Of a DNA stretch of 64,000 bases, positions 17,555-30,187 are shown piece by piece. Within the stretch, counting starts at the first letter, position 1, and each line of letters begins with the position of its first letter. Origin of the DNA: Thiohalocapsa sp964524185 (GTDB lineage: Bacteria > Pseudomonadota > Gammaproteobacteria > Chromatiales > Chromatiaceae); the NCBI GenBank assembly GCA_964524185.1, contig CAZGCI010000007.1, positions 5,092 through 69,091 of the forward strand, given 5' to 3'. A program made the position numbers and the translations under genes. The notes under the pieces were generated by a model. It had not been told where the DNA came from and made no database searches. It saw only the letters and a list, made by a program, of their open reading frames with translations.

Positions 17555-18991
17555 ATGGGTCCACATCGTACACACAGCGCGAGTTACATGGGCCGCATGC
17601 GCCGGCTGCACTTCATCGGTGTCGGTGGTGCGGGCATGAGCGGCATCGCGGAGTTGATGGCCAACCTGGGCTATGAGGTCCGGGGCTCGGACCGCCGCGA
17701 GAGCGCCGTAACGGAGCGTCTGCGGGGGCTCGGCGTCGATGTATTCATCGGCCACCACGCGGCGCAGGTGGCCGACGTGGACGCGGTGGTGGTCTCCACC
17801 GCCATCGACCCGACCAACCCGGAGGTCGTCGCCGCGCGGGCCGCCCGCATCCCGGTGGTGCGCCGTGCCGAGATGCTCGCCGAGCTGATGCGTTTCCACT
17901 ACGGCGTCGCCGTCGCCGGTACCCATGGCAAGACCACCACGACCAGCCTGATCGCCAGCGTCCTCGCCGAGGGCGGTCTGGACCCGACTTTCATCATCGG
18001 CGGCCTGCTCAACAGCGCCGGTGCCAACGCGGGCCTGGGCAGCAGCAAATACCTGGTGGCGGAGGCGGACGAAAGCGACGCGTCGTTCCTGTTCCTGCAG
18101 CCGATGCTGGCGGTGGTGACGAATATCGATGCCGACCACATGCACACCTACGGCAACGATTTCAATCGGTTGCGCAATACCTTCCTGGAGTTCCTGCATC
18201 ACCTGCCGTTCTACGGGCTGGCGGTGCTGTGCGTCGATGACGACGAGGTGGCCGCCCTGGTGCCACTGATGGCACGGCCCGTGATGACCTACGGCACCCG
18301 CGATGGCGCCGATGTGCGCGCCGACAACATCCGCCAGCAGGGCACACGCATGCACTTCGATGCCCACTTGCCGGGCGGTGTCGTGCTGCCGGTGGAGCTC
18401 AACCTGCCCGGTCGGCACAACATGCTGAACGCGCTGGCCGCCATCGCCGTCGGCCTGGAGCTCGGCGTGGAGGCGGACGCGATCCGCCACGCGCTGGCCG
18501 GCTTCCAGGGCGTCGGCCGGCGCTTCGTGGTGAGCCATTGCCGCATCCGCGGCGAGCGCGACATCACGGTCATCGACGACTACGGCCACCACCCCACGGA
18601 GGTCGCCGCCACCATGGCCGCCGCCCGCGGTAGCTGGCCGAAACGCCGCCTGGTGCTGGTGTTCCAGCCGCACCGCTATACGCGCACCCAGGAGCAGTTC
18701 GACGACTTCGTGCACGTCCTCTCGGAGCCCGATCAACTGGTCTTGTGCGAGGTCTACCCAGCCGGCGAGCAGCCCATTGCAGGCGCGGACGGTCGCAGTC
18801 TGGCGCGCGCGATCCGTGCCCGTGGCCGGCTTGATCCGCTATTTGCGTTGGATCTGGACGAGGTGGTTGAGCTGCTGGACGCGACGCTCGCTGACGGGGA
18901 CGTTGTTTTGGTGTCCGGTGCCGGCGACATTGGCGGCCTCGCCGCGCGGCTGCCCAAGGTGTTGCGGGAGGACGCCGACGATGCACGCTGA
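17555..18991 (+). CDS. murC: UDP-N-acetylmuramate--L-alanine ligase
   Basis: The first Mur ligase, adding L-Ala to UDP-MurNAc. LHFIGVGGAGMSGIAELM begins the UDP-binding domain, GTHGKTTTTSLIA is the ATP loop at about residue 125, and DDYGHHPTEVAAT marks the central/C-terminal domain. ATG 17555 is given; in-frame ATGs at 17588 and 17597 lie closer to the conserved core and are possible. A 32-codon frame (17455-17553) opens with ATGA at the murG stop, but it resembles nothing known. The 3' end overlaps murB by 11 bp. Confidence 0.95.
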   Translation: MGPHRTHSASYMGRMRRLHFIGVGGAGMSGIAELMANLGYEVRGSDRRESAVTERLRGLGVDVFIGHHAAQVADVDAVVVSTAIDPTNPEVVAARAARIPVVRRAEMLAELMRFHYGVAVAGTHGKTTTTSLIASVLAEGGLDPTFIIGGLLNSAGANAGLGSSKYLVAEADESDASFLFLQPMLAVVTNIDADHMHTYGNDFNRLRNTFLEFLHHLPFYGLAVLCVDDDEVAALVPLMARPVMTYGTRDGADVRADNIRQQGTRMHFDAHLPGGVVLPVELNLPGRHNMLNALAAIAVGLELGVEADAIRHALAGFQGVGRRFVVSHCRIRGERDITVIDDYGHHPTEVAATMAAARGSWPKRRLVLVFQPHRYTRTQEQFDDFVHVLSEPDQLVLCEVYPAGEQPIAGADGRSLARAIRARGRLDPLFALDLDEVVELLDATLADGDVVLVSGAGDIGGLAARLPKVLREDADDAR

Positions 18992-19904
18992 GCACGCTTC
19001 GGCCCCCAGTGACGCGGGCCAGATCGCCGGGCTGCGGGGGGAGCTGCGCCGCGATGAGCCGCTGGCCAAGCACACGACTTGGCGGGTCGGTGGCCCAGCC
19101 GTGCGCCTCTATCGCCCCGCCGACCGCGATGACCTCGTCGCCTTCCTGCGCACCCTGGACCCGGCGGAGCCCGTGCTGTGGCTCGGTTTGGGCAGCAATC
19201 TGCTCATCGACGACGCCGGCTGGCCCGGCACCGTGATCGAGACCCAAGGCTGCTTGACGCAGATGGAGCTGCTGGCCCCGGGGCGTCTGCGGCTCGAAGC
19301 CGGTGTTGCCTGCGCCAAGGCCGCGCGTTTTGCGGCGCGGCAGGGGCTCGTCGGTCTCGAATTCTTTGCCGGCATTCCCGGCACCGTCGGCGGGGCGCTC
19401 GCCATGAACGCCGGCGCCTGGGGCGGCGAGACCTGGCCGCATGTGGCCCTGGTGCGCACCCTGGACCGCAGCGCCACGGTGCGCGAGCGCGTGCCTGAGG
19501 ACTTCGAGGTGGGCTACCGCCACGTGCTGATCCCAGACGGGGAATGGTTCCTCGAGACAGAACTGGTATTGGAGGCCGGTGATACGGCCGCTGCCCAGGC
19601 CCGGATGAAAGCGCTGCTGGCCCAGCGCGCCGCCACCCAGCCCACGGGGCTGCCGAGCTGCGGCTCCGTGTTCCGGAATCCGCCGGGCGACCATGCAGCG
19701 CGGCTCATCGAGGCCTGCGGGCTCAAAGGGCTGCGCTTCGGCGGCGCAGAGGTCTCGCCGAAGCACGCCAACTTCATCATTAACCTAGGCGACGCCACGG
19801 CGCGGGACATCGCGCGGCTCATCGATCATGTGCGCGCGGAGGTGGCGCGCCGCCATGGCGTCCAGCTCATACCCGAGGTCCGTCGCGTGGGGGATTTCCA
19901 GTGA
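18981..19904 (+). CDS. murB: UDP-N-acetylenolpyruvoylglucosamine reductase
   Basis: An FAD-dependent reductase forming UDP-MurNAc. FAD-binding segments are visible: TTWRVGGPAVRLYRP, WLGLGSNLLI and GLEFFAGIPGTVGGALAMNAGAWGGE. The catalytic Ser lies in PSCGSVFRNPPGDHAARLIE. A Glu in the C-terminal SPKHANFIIN region completes the type II-like pattern. ATG 18981 inside the murC end gives 307 aa; upstream in-frame sequence is murC shadow. Confidence 0.95.
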   Translation: MHAEHASAPSDAGQIAGLRGELRRDEPLAKHTTWRVGGPAVRLYRPADRDDLVAFLRTLDPAEPVLWLGLGSNLLIDDAGWPGTVIETQGCLTQMELLAPGRLRLEAGVACAKAARFAARQGLVGLEFFAGIPGTVGGALAMNAGAWGGETWPHVALVRTLDRSATVRERVPEDFEVGYRHVLIPDGEWFLETELVLEAGDTAAAQARMKALLAQRAATQPTGLPSCGSVFRNPPGDHAARLIEACGLKGLRFGGAEVSPKHANFIINLGDATARDIARLIDHVRAEVARRHGVQLIPEVRRVGDFQ

Positions 19905-20842
19905 TGACGCTTGATGCAGCTCGGTTCGGCAAGGTGGCGCTGCTGCTCGGAGGCGACGCGGCGGAGCGTGACATCTCACTCAAGAGTGGGGCGGCGGTCG
20001 GCGCGGCGTTGCGGCGCGCGGGTGTGGACGTGCATGACATCGACCCCGGTCCGGATGTGCTGGAGGTGCTGCGCAGCGGGGGCTTTGATCGAGCCTTCAT
20101 CATCCTGCACGGCCGCGGCGGTGAGGACGGGCAGATCCAGGGCGCGCTGAGGCGCATCGGCCTGCCGTATACCGGCTCCGGCGTGCTGGGCTCGGCCATC
20201 GGCATGGACAAGTACCGTACCAAACTGCTCTGGGCCGGTGCCGGCATACCTACGGCGGAGTTTGTGCTGCTGCATGGCGAGGCCGACCTACCGGCGGCAG
20301 CGCAGCTGGGCTTTCCGCTCATGATCAAGCCCTCCCAAGAGGGCTCTAGCATCGGCATGGCCAAGGTGGAAGACGCCGCCGAGCTGGCCGATGCATGGCG
20401 CGCCGCAGCGCAGTTTGACAACACCGTACTGGCCGAGCGCTGGCTCCCCGGCGCCGAGTACACCTGCGCCATCCTCGGTGGTGAGGCCCTGCCGCTGATC
20501 CGGCTGGAGACGCCGAACAGCTTCTACGACTACGAGGCGAAATACTGCTCCGATAACACTCGCTACCACTGCCCCTGCGGGCTGCCCGCGGACCGCGAGG
20601 CAGACTTGCAGGCGTTGTGCCTGCGCGCGTTCGACCTCGTCGGAGCAACCGGCTGGGGGCGGGTGGATTTCATGCTGGATGCGGATGGCGCGCCGCAGCT
20701 CTTGGAGGTCAACACCGTTCCAGGGATGACTGATCACAGCCTGGTGCCCATGGCCGCCAAGGCCGCCGGCATCGACTTCGACACGCTCTGCTTGCGCATA
20801 CTCGCCACCAGCCGTGATGCCGCTGCGGAGGCTGGCGTATGA
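19904..20842 (+). CDS. ddl: D-alanine--D-alanine ligase
   Basis: This ATP-grasp enzyme makes the D-Ala-D-Ala dipeptide that MurF would add. Blocks: VALLLGGDAAERDISLKSG, HGRGGEDGQIQGALRRIGLPYTGSG, FPLMIKPSQEGSSIGM, and the metal-binding WGRVDFMLDADGAPQLLEVNTVPGMTDHSLVPMAA. ATG 19904 overlaps the murB stop as TGATG; GTG 19901 is the alternative. Its presence shows that pentapeptide synthesis is expected although the local murF is a remnant. Confidence 0.96.
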   Translation: MTLDAARFGKVALLLGGDAAERDISLKSGAAVGAALRRAGVDVHDIDPGPDVLEVLRSGGFDRAFIILHGRGGEDGQIQGALRRIGLPYTGSGVLGSAIGMDKYRTKLLWAGAGIPTAEFVLLHGEADLPAAAQLGFPLMIKPSQEGSSIGMAKVEDAAELADAWRAAAQFDNTVLAERWLPGAEYTCAILGGEALPLIRLETPNSFYDYEAKYCSDNTRYHCPCGLPADREADLQALCLRAFDLVGATGWGRVDFMLDADGAPQLLEVNTVPGMTDHSLVPMAAKAAGIDFDTLCLRILATSRDAAAEAGV

Positions 20843-21648
20843 GCACCGTCGAGATGCCGTCCCATCCTGGTGCGCCGCAGCGAGTAGCGGTGCCGGCACC
20901 GACCAGCAGCCTTACCCTGGTGGCCCGACTGCTGACGGCGGTGGCCATCATCGGCGCGCTCATTGGCGCGGGCTTCATCGCCCTCGATTGGGAGCCGCGG
21001 CTGCTGCCCATCCGCGTGGTTAACGTGGACGGCGAGATGCACGGGCTCTCGCGCGCGTCGTTGACGCAGACCATCGTCGAGCACATCAATGGCGGCCTCC
21101 TGACCCAGGACCTGGCGGCGCTGCAGCAGCGGGTGGAAGACCTGCCGTGGATTCATCGCGCCAGCGTGCGCCGGGTTTGGCCGGACCGTTTGGTGTTCAG
21201 TGTCAGCGAGCACGTGGCGCTGGCTCAATGGGGCGATAACGGGTTGGTGACCGAGGCCGGCATCGTCTTTCGACCCCGCGACGGCCGCCTGCCAGCCGGC
21301 CTCGTGCGGCTCGACGGCACTGATGACTTTGCGCCGGAGGTCGTCGAGCGCTACCTGCGCTGGCACCCGCAGCTCGCCGAGCTCGGTCTGATCGTCGACG
21401 CGGTAGTGCGCAATACCCGCGGCGACTGGACCCTAACCCTATTGGGCGGCACCGAGCTGTATCTCGGCACCGACGACATCGAAACCCGCTTCGAGCGTCT
21501 GCTCGTCGCCTATCCGCAGGTGGAGGCCATCGGGGTCCCCACGCGCATCGACCTGCGTTACAGCAATGGCTTTGCGGTGCGCTGGGTGCCACGGGTTGAT
21601 GCTCGGTCCGAGCGCGTCGCCGCCAATACTTTCCCGGAACGGAGCTGA
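20839..21648 (+). CDS. ftsQ: Cell division protein FtsQ
   Basis: A bitopic divisome protein linking FtsK to FtsLB. Short cytoplasmic N terminus, one membrane segment (about 30-50), a POTRA domain (IRVVNVDGEMHGLSRASL to VEDLPWIHRASVRRVWPDRLVFSVSEHVALAQWG) and an FtsQ/DivIB C-terminal domain ending near FAVRWVPR. Length 269 aa is normal. ATGA overlap with ddl; ftsA follows after 5 bp. Confidence 0.94.
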   Translation: MSTVEMPSHPGAPQRVAVPAPTSSLTLVARLLTAVAIIGALIGAGFIALDWEPRLLPIRVVNVDGEMHGLSRASLTQTIVEHINGGLLTQDLAALQQRVEDLPWIHRASVRRVWPDRLVFSVSEHVALAQWGDNGLVTEAGIVFRPRDGRLPAGLVRLDGTDDFAPEVVERYLRWHPQLAELGLIVDAVVRNTRGDWTLTLLGGTELYLGTDDIETRFERLLVAYPQVEAIGVPTRIDLRYSNGFAVRWVPRVDARSERVAANTFPERS

Positions 21649-21653
21649 CCGGC

Positions 21654-22871
21654 ATGGCCAGACGTAGTGAGAAAAGCCTCCTGGTGGGGCTCGATATCGG
21701 CACCTCGAAGGTCGCCGCACTGGTGGGCGAGCTGAAGGCCGATGAGACCATCGAGATCATCGGCATCGGCACCCACCCCTCGCACGGCCTGAAGAAGGGC
21801 GTGGTCGTGGACATCGAGTCCACGGTGCAATCCATCCAGCGCGCCGTGGAAGAGGCGGAGCTGATGGCAGGCTGCGAGATCCACTCGGTGCACGCCGGCA
21901 TCGCCGGCAGTCACGTGCGCAGCCTAAACAGTCACGGCATCACCGCCATCAAGGACCAAGAGGTCGTGCAGGCGGATGTGGATCGGGTCATCGACGCCGC
22001 GCGTGCAGTCGCCATCCCGGCGGATCAGAAGATCCTCCACATCTTGCCCCAGGAATTCATCATCGACGACCAAGACGGCATCCGCGAGCCCATCGGCATG
22101 TCCGGGGTACGCCTGGAGGCTCGGGTGCACATGATCACCGGCGCCGTCAGCGCGGCGCAGAACATCGTCAAGTGCATCCGCCGCTGCGGGCTGGAGGTGG
22201 ACGACCTGGTGCTGGGCCAGCTCAGTTCGAGCTACGCCGTGCTCGGCGAAGACGAGAAGGAGCTCGGCGTCTGTCTGGTGGACATGGGCGGCGGCACAAC
22301 GGACATGGCGGTGTTCACCGATGGCGCAATACGCCACACCGCCTGCATCCCCATCGCCGGTGATCAGGTCACCAACGACATCGCGGTGGCGCTGCGCACG
22401 CCGACCCAGCACGCGGAGGACATCAAGGTCCGCCACGGCTGCGCTCTGTCGTCACGCGGCGTCAGCGAAGACATCGAGGTGCCAAGCATCGGCGAGCGCC
22501 CGGCGCGTCGGCTCTCCCGCCAAACCCTGGCCGAAGTCGTCGAGCCGCGCTACGAGGAGCTCCTCAATTTGCTCCAGGGCGAGCTCAGGCGCAGCGGCTT
22601 CGAGGACCTGGTGGCCGGCGGCGTCGTGCTCACTGGCGGGGCGGCCAAGATGGATGGGCTCATGGAGCTCGCCGAAGACGTCTTCCACATGCCGGTTCGG
22701 CTCGGCGTACCCCAGTACGTCGCCGGCCTCGAGGACACCATTGCCGACCCGGCATATGCCGCTGGCGTCGGCCTACTCATCTACGCGCAACAGCACCGCT
22801 TCGCGTCCGGCTCTGAGTACGCCGAGACGCAGGGGTTTTGGGGGCGCATGCGCAAGTGGTTCGGAGGCTAG
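21654..22871 (+). CDS. ftsA: Cell division protein FtsA
   Basis: Actin-like ATPase that tethers FtsZ to the membrane. LLVGLDIGTSKVAALVGE is phosphate loop 1, CLVDMGGGTTDMAVF loop 2, and GVVLTGGAAKMDGL the adenosine motif. The C-terminal GFWGRMRKWFGG is the amphipathic membrane-targeting helix. Length 405 aa is normal. A GGAG ribosome site lies 7-10 nt upstream of ATG 21654. Confidence 0.97.
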   Translation: MARRSEKSLLVGLDIGTSKVAALVGELKADETIEIIGIGTHPSHGLKKGVVVDIESTVQSIQRAVEEAELMAGCEIHSVHAGIAGSHVRSLNSHGITAIKDQEVVQADVDRVIDAARAVAIPADQKILHILPQEFIIDDQDGIREPIGMSGVRLEARVHMITGAVSAAQNIVKCIRRCGLEVDDLVLGQLSSSYAVLGEDEKELGVCLVDMGGGTTDMAVFTDGAIRHTACIPIAGDQVTNDIAVALRTPTQHAEDIKVRHGCALSSRGVSEDIEVPSIGERPARRLSRQTLAEVVEPRYEELLNLLQGELRRSGFEDLVAGGVVLTGGAAKMDGLMELAEDVFHMPVRLGVPQYVAGLEDTIADPAYAAGVGLLIYAQQHRFASGSEYAETQGFWGRMRKWFGG

Positions 22872-22896
22872 GGCGCAGCGCTCACAGCCGAGACGG

Positions 22897-22965
22897 GCGG
22901 GGCTCCTACCCGCCAGCCGCAGGACGGCAAACAACTGCTCCCTAGGGCACCGCCCAGCGGGGAGC
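22897..22965 (+). other. Two predicted stem-loops between ftsA and ftsZ
   Basis: Hairpin 1: GGCGGG (22897-22902) with CCCGCC (22910-22915). Hairpin 2: GCTCCC (22937-22942) with GGGAGC (22960-22965), enclosing an inner GGGC/GCCC stem. Neither has a T run, so they are more likely mRNA stability or processing structures than terminators. Confidence 0.4.
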
Positions 22966-23052
22966 ACCGGAGTCGGGCGTATGCACCCCGCGGCCCGAGG
23001 GGACGGCAGACCTGGCAAGCACAGCAAGCAGCGACACGAGAGGCAAAGCATC

Positions 23053-24210
<1,158 letters not shown>

Positions 24211-24402
24211 GCGGCTGTGCAGGCCGCCCCGCTCTGCCGCGGACGCCGACGGGCGCCGCCGCGACGAGCGGGTAGCGTTCACAGCCTCTTGGAAGGAGGA
24301 GTCGCTCGACTGTGGTGAGGCCGGCTCACGCCGGCCAAGCCGCCCCGGGCTGATCTAGGACAATCCCTAGTTCAATAAACACATAAGAAACAGACGCTTC
24401 CC
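24211..24402. other. ftsZ-lpxC intergenic, upstream part
   Basis: No gene is supported. A perfect 7-bp hairpin GGCCGGC/GCCGGCC (24319-24336) lies about 110 bp after the ftsZ stop but has no T run; it may still slow or end ftsZ transcription before the separate lpxC promoter. Confidence 0.4.
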
Positions 24403-24431
24403 TTGCACTCGCATTTGATGCTTGCTAATAA
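24403..24431 (+). promoter_or_regulatory. Sigma-70 promoter of lpxC
   Basis: TTGCAC (24403-24408) and TAATAA (24426-24431) are 17 bp apart, with a TG at 24423-24424 giving an extended -10. Transcription should start near 24438, leaving a leader of about 155 nt before the lpxC GTG. Confidence 0.7.
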
Positions 24432-24518
24432 TCCGGGAAAACCCTAACCTAGTGTTAAGGTACGGGTGGCGCGGCGCTGGTTTCTGCGCGGCACCGCACC
24501 CCGAAAACAGAGCATCAT

Positions 24519-24572
24519 CCGGTTCCATCCGGGCGGTTCCATCCGGAAAGCCCCACACTGGACGCTGGAACC
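24519..24572 (+). repeat. Tandem 14-nt repeat with alternative hairpins in the lpxC leader
   Basis: CCGGTTCCATCCGG (24519-24532) is followed at once by GCGGTTCCATCCGG (24533-24546), 13 of 14 identical. One complementary TGGAACC (24566-24572) can pair with GGTTCCA of either copy, giving two mutually exclusive stems just before the lpxC ribosome site (GGGGAG near 24582). Confidence 0.6.
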
Positions 24573-24593
24573 ACGCGGCACAGGGGAGCAACC

Positions 24594-25505
24594 GTGATCC
24601 GTCAACGCACGTTAAAAAACGTCATCCGCGCTACTGGCGTCGGACTGCACACCGGCGCCAAGGTGTATCTCACCCTGCGGCCGGCCGCACCCGATACGGG
24701 CATCGTGTTCCGGCGGATCGATCTCGATCCACCTGTGGATATTAACGCATGTCCGGCACGGGTGGGCGATACACGCCTTTCAACCACACTCGAGGCCAAC
24801 GGTGCTCGCGTCTCCACCGTGGAGCACCTGTTGTCGGCCTTTGCGGGACTCGGCATCGACAATGCGTATGTCGACGTGAGCGCCGGGGAAGTGCCCATCA
24901 TGGATGGCAGCGCCGGCCCCTTCGTGTTTCTGCTGCAATCCGCCGGGGTCGAAGAGCAAAACCGCCCCAAGCGCTTTATCCGCATCAAACGGACGGTCAT
25001 CGTCGAGGATGGCGATAAGCGTGCTCGCTTCGAGCCCTTCGACGGCTTCCGTGTGGGCTTCTCCATCGATTTCGAACACCCAGCGTTCACCTCGCGGGCG
25101 CAGTCAGCGGTGGTGGATTTCTCCAGCACCTCCTTCGTGAGGGAGGTGAGTCGGGCGCGCACGTTCGGCTTTCTGCGGGACATAGAGGCCCTGCGCGAGC
25201 AGAACCTGGCCCTCGGCGGGAGCCTCGACAATGCCGTGGTGGTGGATGACTACCGAGTGCTCAACGACGATGGCTTGCGCTACGAAGACGAATTCGTCAA
25301 ACACAAAATCCTCGACGCTATCGGCGACCTCTACTTGCTGGGCCGTCCGCTCATCGGCGCCTTCTATGGTCACAAGTCCGGTCATGCCCTGAATAACCTG
25401 CTGCTGCGGACGTTGCTCGCGCAGGAGGATGCGTGGGAGGAGGTTACCTTCGATGACCCGGCGGCGGTGCCCATCCGCTTCGGGCAGCCGGCGCTGGCTG
25501 GTTGA
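24594..25505 (+). CDS. lpxC: UDP-3-O-acyl-N-acetylglucosamine deacetylase
   Basis: Zinc hydrolase for the committed step of lipid A synthesis. Metal and catalytic residues are visible: His78 in STVEHLLSA, His237 and Asp241 in KHKILDAIGD, and the downstream His in FYGHKSGH. IMDGSA(A/G)PFV is the substrate loop. Length 303 aa is normal. The start is GTG 24594 after CAGGGGAG. It has its own promoter and a structured leader, so it may be regulated apart from ftsZ. Confidence 0.96.
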   Translation: MIRQRTLKNVIRATGVGLHTGAKVYLTLRPAAPDTGIVFRRIDLDPPVDINACPARVGDTRLSTTLEANGARVSTVEHLLSAFAGLGIDNAYVDVSAGEVPIMDGSAGPFVFLLQSAGVEEQNRPKRFIRIKRTVIVEDGDKRARFEPFDGFRVGFSIDFEHPAFTSRAQSAVVDFSSTSFVREVSRARTFGFLRDIEALREQNLALGGSLDNAVVVDDYRVLNDDGLRYEDEFVKHKILDAIGDLYLLGRPLIGAFYGHKSGHALNNLLLRTLLAQEDAWEEVTFDDPAAVPIRFGQPALAG

Positions 25506-25588
25506 TGAACCTGGTGGGCTTCAGGGCCTCACGCGGCGACCAAAAGATGAAGGCGACTCGGCGTCATCCGGGCCTCTGGCCTCCAGCC

Positions 25589-26086
25589 TCAGGGGCCATG
25601 ACGCAAAGTCACGGCGAGGCGGCGCAGGCTAGCGGCGAGGGGCGTATCGCCCAGTGTCGCAGCGGTCTGTTCCAGCGCTTGGACCGCCGCGCTCGCGGCA
25701 CCAGCGCCGGCCGCACCGCGCAGTGCCGATGTCCCGGGATTGTGCTGGCGATCCGGGACGCCGTTCGGCTCGGAACGGGATCCAATCGCCGGTGCCGGTC
25801 GGGCGTGAACCTGACACGCGGATACCGCCGCGCCGGGTTCGCTCAGCGCCGGCAGCAGTTGCGGCGCGAGGAACCTCAGTCGATCCACCCAAGCGGGGGA
25901 ATCGCAAACCAACGCCAGCCGGCCGTCGTCGAGCATGGCTTGCGAGCAGTGCCGAGCAACGGACTCCGGCAGTAGCGCGCGAACGCGCGCCAACAGCGCC
26001 TCACGGCGCTCGACCTCATGCAGCAGTGCCGTTACGGCATCGCTGCCATGCAGGAATCGACGGACATGTCGAGTTGTGGGCTCCAT
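25589..26086 (-). CDS. DUF721/DciA-like protein
   Basis: DciA-type proteins act in loading the replicative helicase DnaB in bacteria lacking DnaC; not every DUF721 member has been tested. The recognisable domain lies at about residues 1-90 (RHVRRFLHGSDAVTALLHEVERREALLARVRALLPESVARHC, LALVCDSPAWVDRLRFLAPQLL). A Pro/Ala-rich linker and a C-terminal helix follow. ATG 26086 gives 165 aa; upstream in-frame sequence has no domain. The gene sits between lpxC and the M23 gene, as in Pseudomonas, but is convergent with lpxC. Confidence 0.75.
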   Translation of the reverse strand: MEPTTRHVRRFLHGSDAVTALLHEVERREALLARVRALLPESVARHCSQAMLDDGRLALVCDSPAWVDRLRFLAPQLLPALSEPGAAVSACQVHARPAPAIGSRSEPNGVPDRQHNPGTSALRGAAGAGAASAAVQALEQTAATLGDTPLAASLRRLAVTLRHGP

Positions 26087-26227
26087 TGGGGGCTCCAGAG
26101 TCGGGCGATCGGCACCGGCTACCTGCGCCAGGGCACCGTGTAGGCCCGGCGCAATGCCTTGGGGGGCGGGATGGTCGCGCTGGCCGCCCGCAGACGAACG
26201 AACGAGATATAAAGAGCGTAACAGCAC

Positions 26228-27136
26228 ATGCGATATACAACGACTCGAAGCCCGCTCCGGGCGACCGGTCACTCATCAGTGCTCCTATTGTTGATCATGG
26301 CGACAGCAATCGCTGCTGGTGGTGTCGGTTTCTGGCTCGGTAAGTACCGCATTGTCGAGGCCGACGTTGCCGCCGCTGAGCGCGCCGCGCCAGCCCCGGC
26401 CGCACCGCCGACGGCCGACCGCGCTGCCGCAGACATCGACGCGGTCGCCGCCCGCGTGGGGGTCCTGCAAGCCGAGATCATGCGCATCAACGCCCTCGGC
26501 CAACGTCTGGTGGAGATGGCCGGTCTGGATGAGGAAGAGTTCGACTTCGCTAACCCGGCACCCGCAGGCGGTCCTGACGACGCTGTGCTGCGCCGAAACG
26601 ACGTCGACGAAGTCGCCCAGGATCTGGCCAAGGTCCTGTCGGAGTTGGATGATCGTAAACGAAAGCTTGGGCTTCTCGAGGCGCTCATCATGGAGCGCGA
26701 CCTGAAGCGCCACACGACGCCAGATGGCTGGCCACTGAAGGTTGGCGGCGTGTTGACGTCGAAATTTGGCTACCGCCGGCATCCGATCACCGGCCGACGC
26801 AGCATGCACAAGGGCATCGATATCGCGGCAAAGCCGGGGACGGATATCGTGGCCACGGCCGACGGTATCGTCATCTTCTCCGGGCGCAAGGGCGGGTATG
26901 GCAACATCGTTGAGCTGCGCCATGCCAACGGCTTGGAGACCCGCTACGCACACAACCAACGCAACCTCGTCGCGGAGGGCGACATGGTGGGCAAGGGCCA
27001 GGTGATCGGCAAGGTTGGCTCCACGGGACGTTCCACTGGGCCGCACGTCCATTTCGAGGTGCGGCGCAACGGCGAGGCCGTCGACCCGATGCAGTATCTG
27101 GACCTCAGCGAGAGGCCTCGCGTCGCGCGGCTCTAG
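26228..27136 (+). CDS. M23 family murein metalloendopeptidase, membrane-anchored
   Basis: A LytM-type Zn peptidase likely to cleave peptide crosslinks in the periplasm. One N-terminal membrane segment (about 17-37), a charged helical/coiled region (70-160), then the peptidase domain (about 178-290). Zn ligands are visible in H-K-G-I-D (HKGIDIAAKPGTDI) and HVHFEV. Length 302 aa. It stands just before secA and divergent from the DciA-like gene. Since the metal ligands are intact, activity is expected rather than a regulator-only EnvC/NlpD role. Confidence 0.88.
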   Translation: MRYTTTRSPLRATGHSSVLLLLIMATAIAAGGVGFWLGKYRIVEADVAAAERAAPAPAAPPTADRAAADIDAVAARVGVLQAEIMRINALGQRLVEMAGLDEEEFDFANPAPAGGPDDAVLRRNDVDEVAQDLAKVLSELDDRKRKLGLLEALIMERDLKRHTTPDGWPLKVGGVLTSKFGYRRHPITGRRSMHKGIDIAAKPGTDIVATADGIVIFSGRKGGYGNIVELRHANGLETRYAHNQRNLVAEGDMVGKGQVIGKVGSTGRSTGPHVHFEVRRNGEAVDPMQYLDLSERPRVARL

Positions 27137-27163
27137 CCTCTAGCCGCCGGTTCCTTCCCCGCC

Positions 27164-27201
27164 AACGCCGCGCCCGCCTCAACCCAGGCGGGCGCGGCGT
27201 T
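27164..27201 (+). terminator. Strong hairpin after the M23 gene
   Basis: A perfect 16-bp stem, AACGCCGCGCCCGCCT with its complement, closes a 6-nt loop (CAACCC). It is followed by TATTGCGTT, a weak T run. It lies between the M23 stop and secA and probably ends M23 transcription. Confidence 0.65.
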
Positions 27202-27299
27202 ATTGCGTTCCGGTAACCTGGTGCAGTCAGCACTTGGCAGCCCCTTCCGGTATCCTGTAGAGATTTATTTCGCCGCTGAGGTCCCTTCCTGGGCAAGTC

Positions 27300-30182
<2,883 letters not shown>

Positions 30183-30187
30183 CGCCC

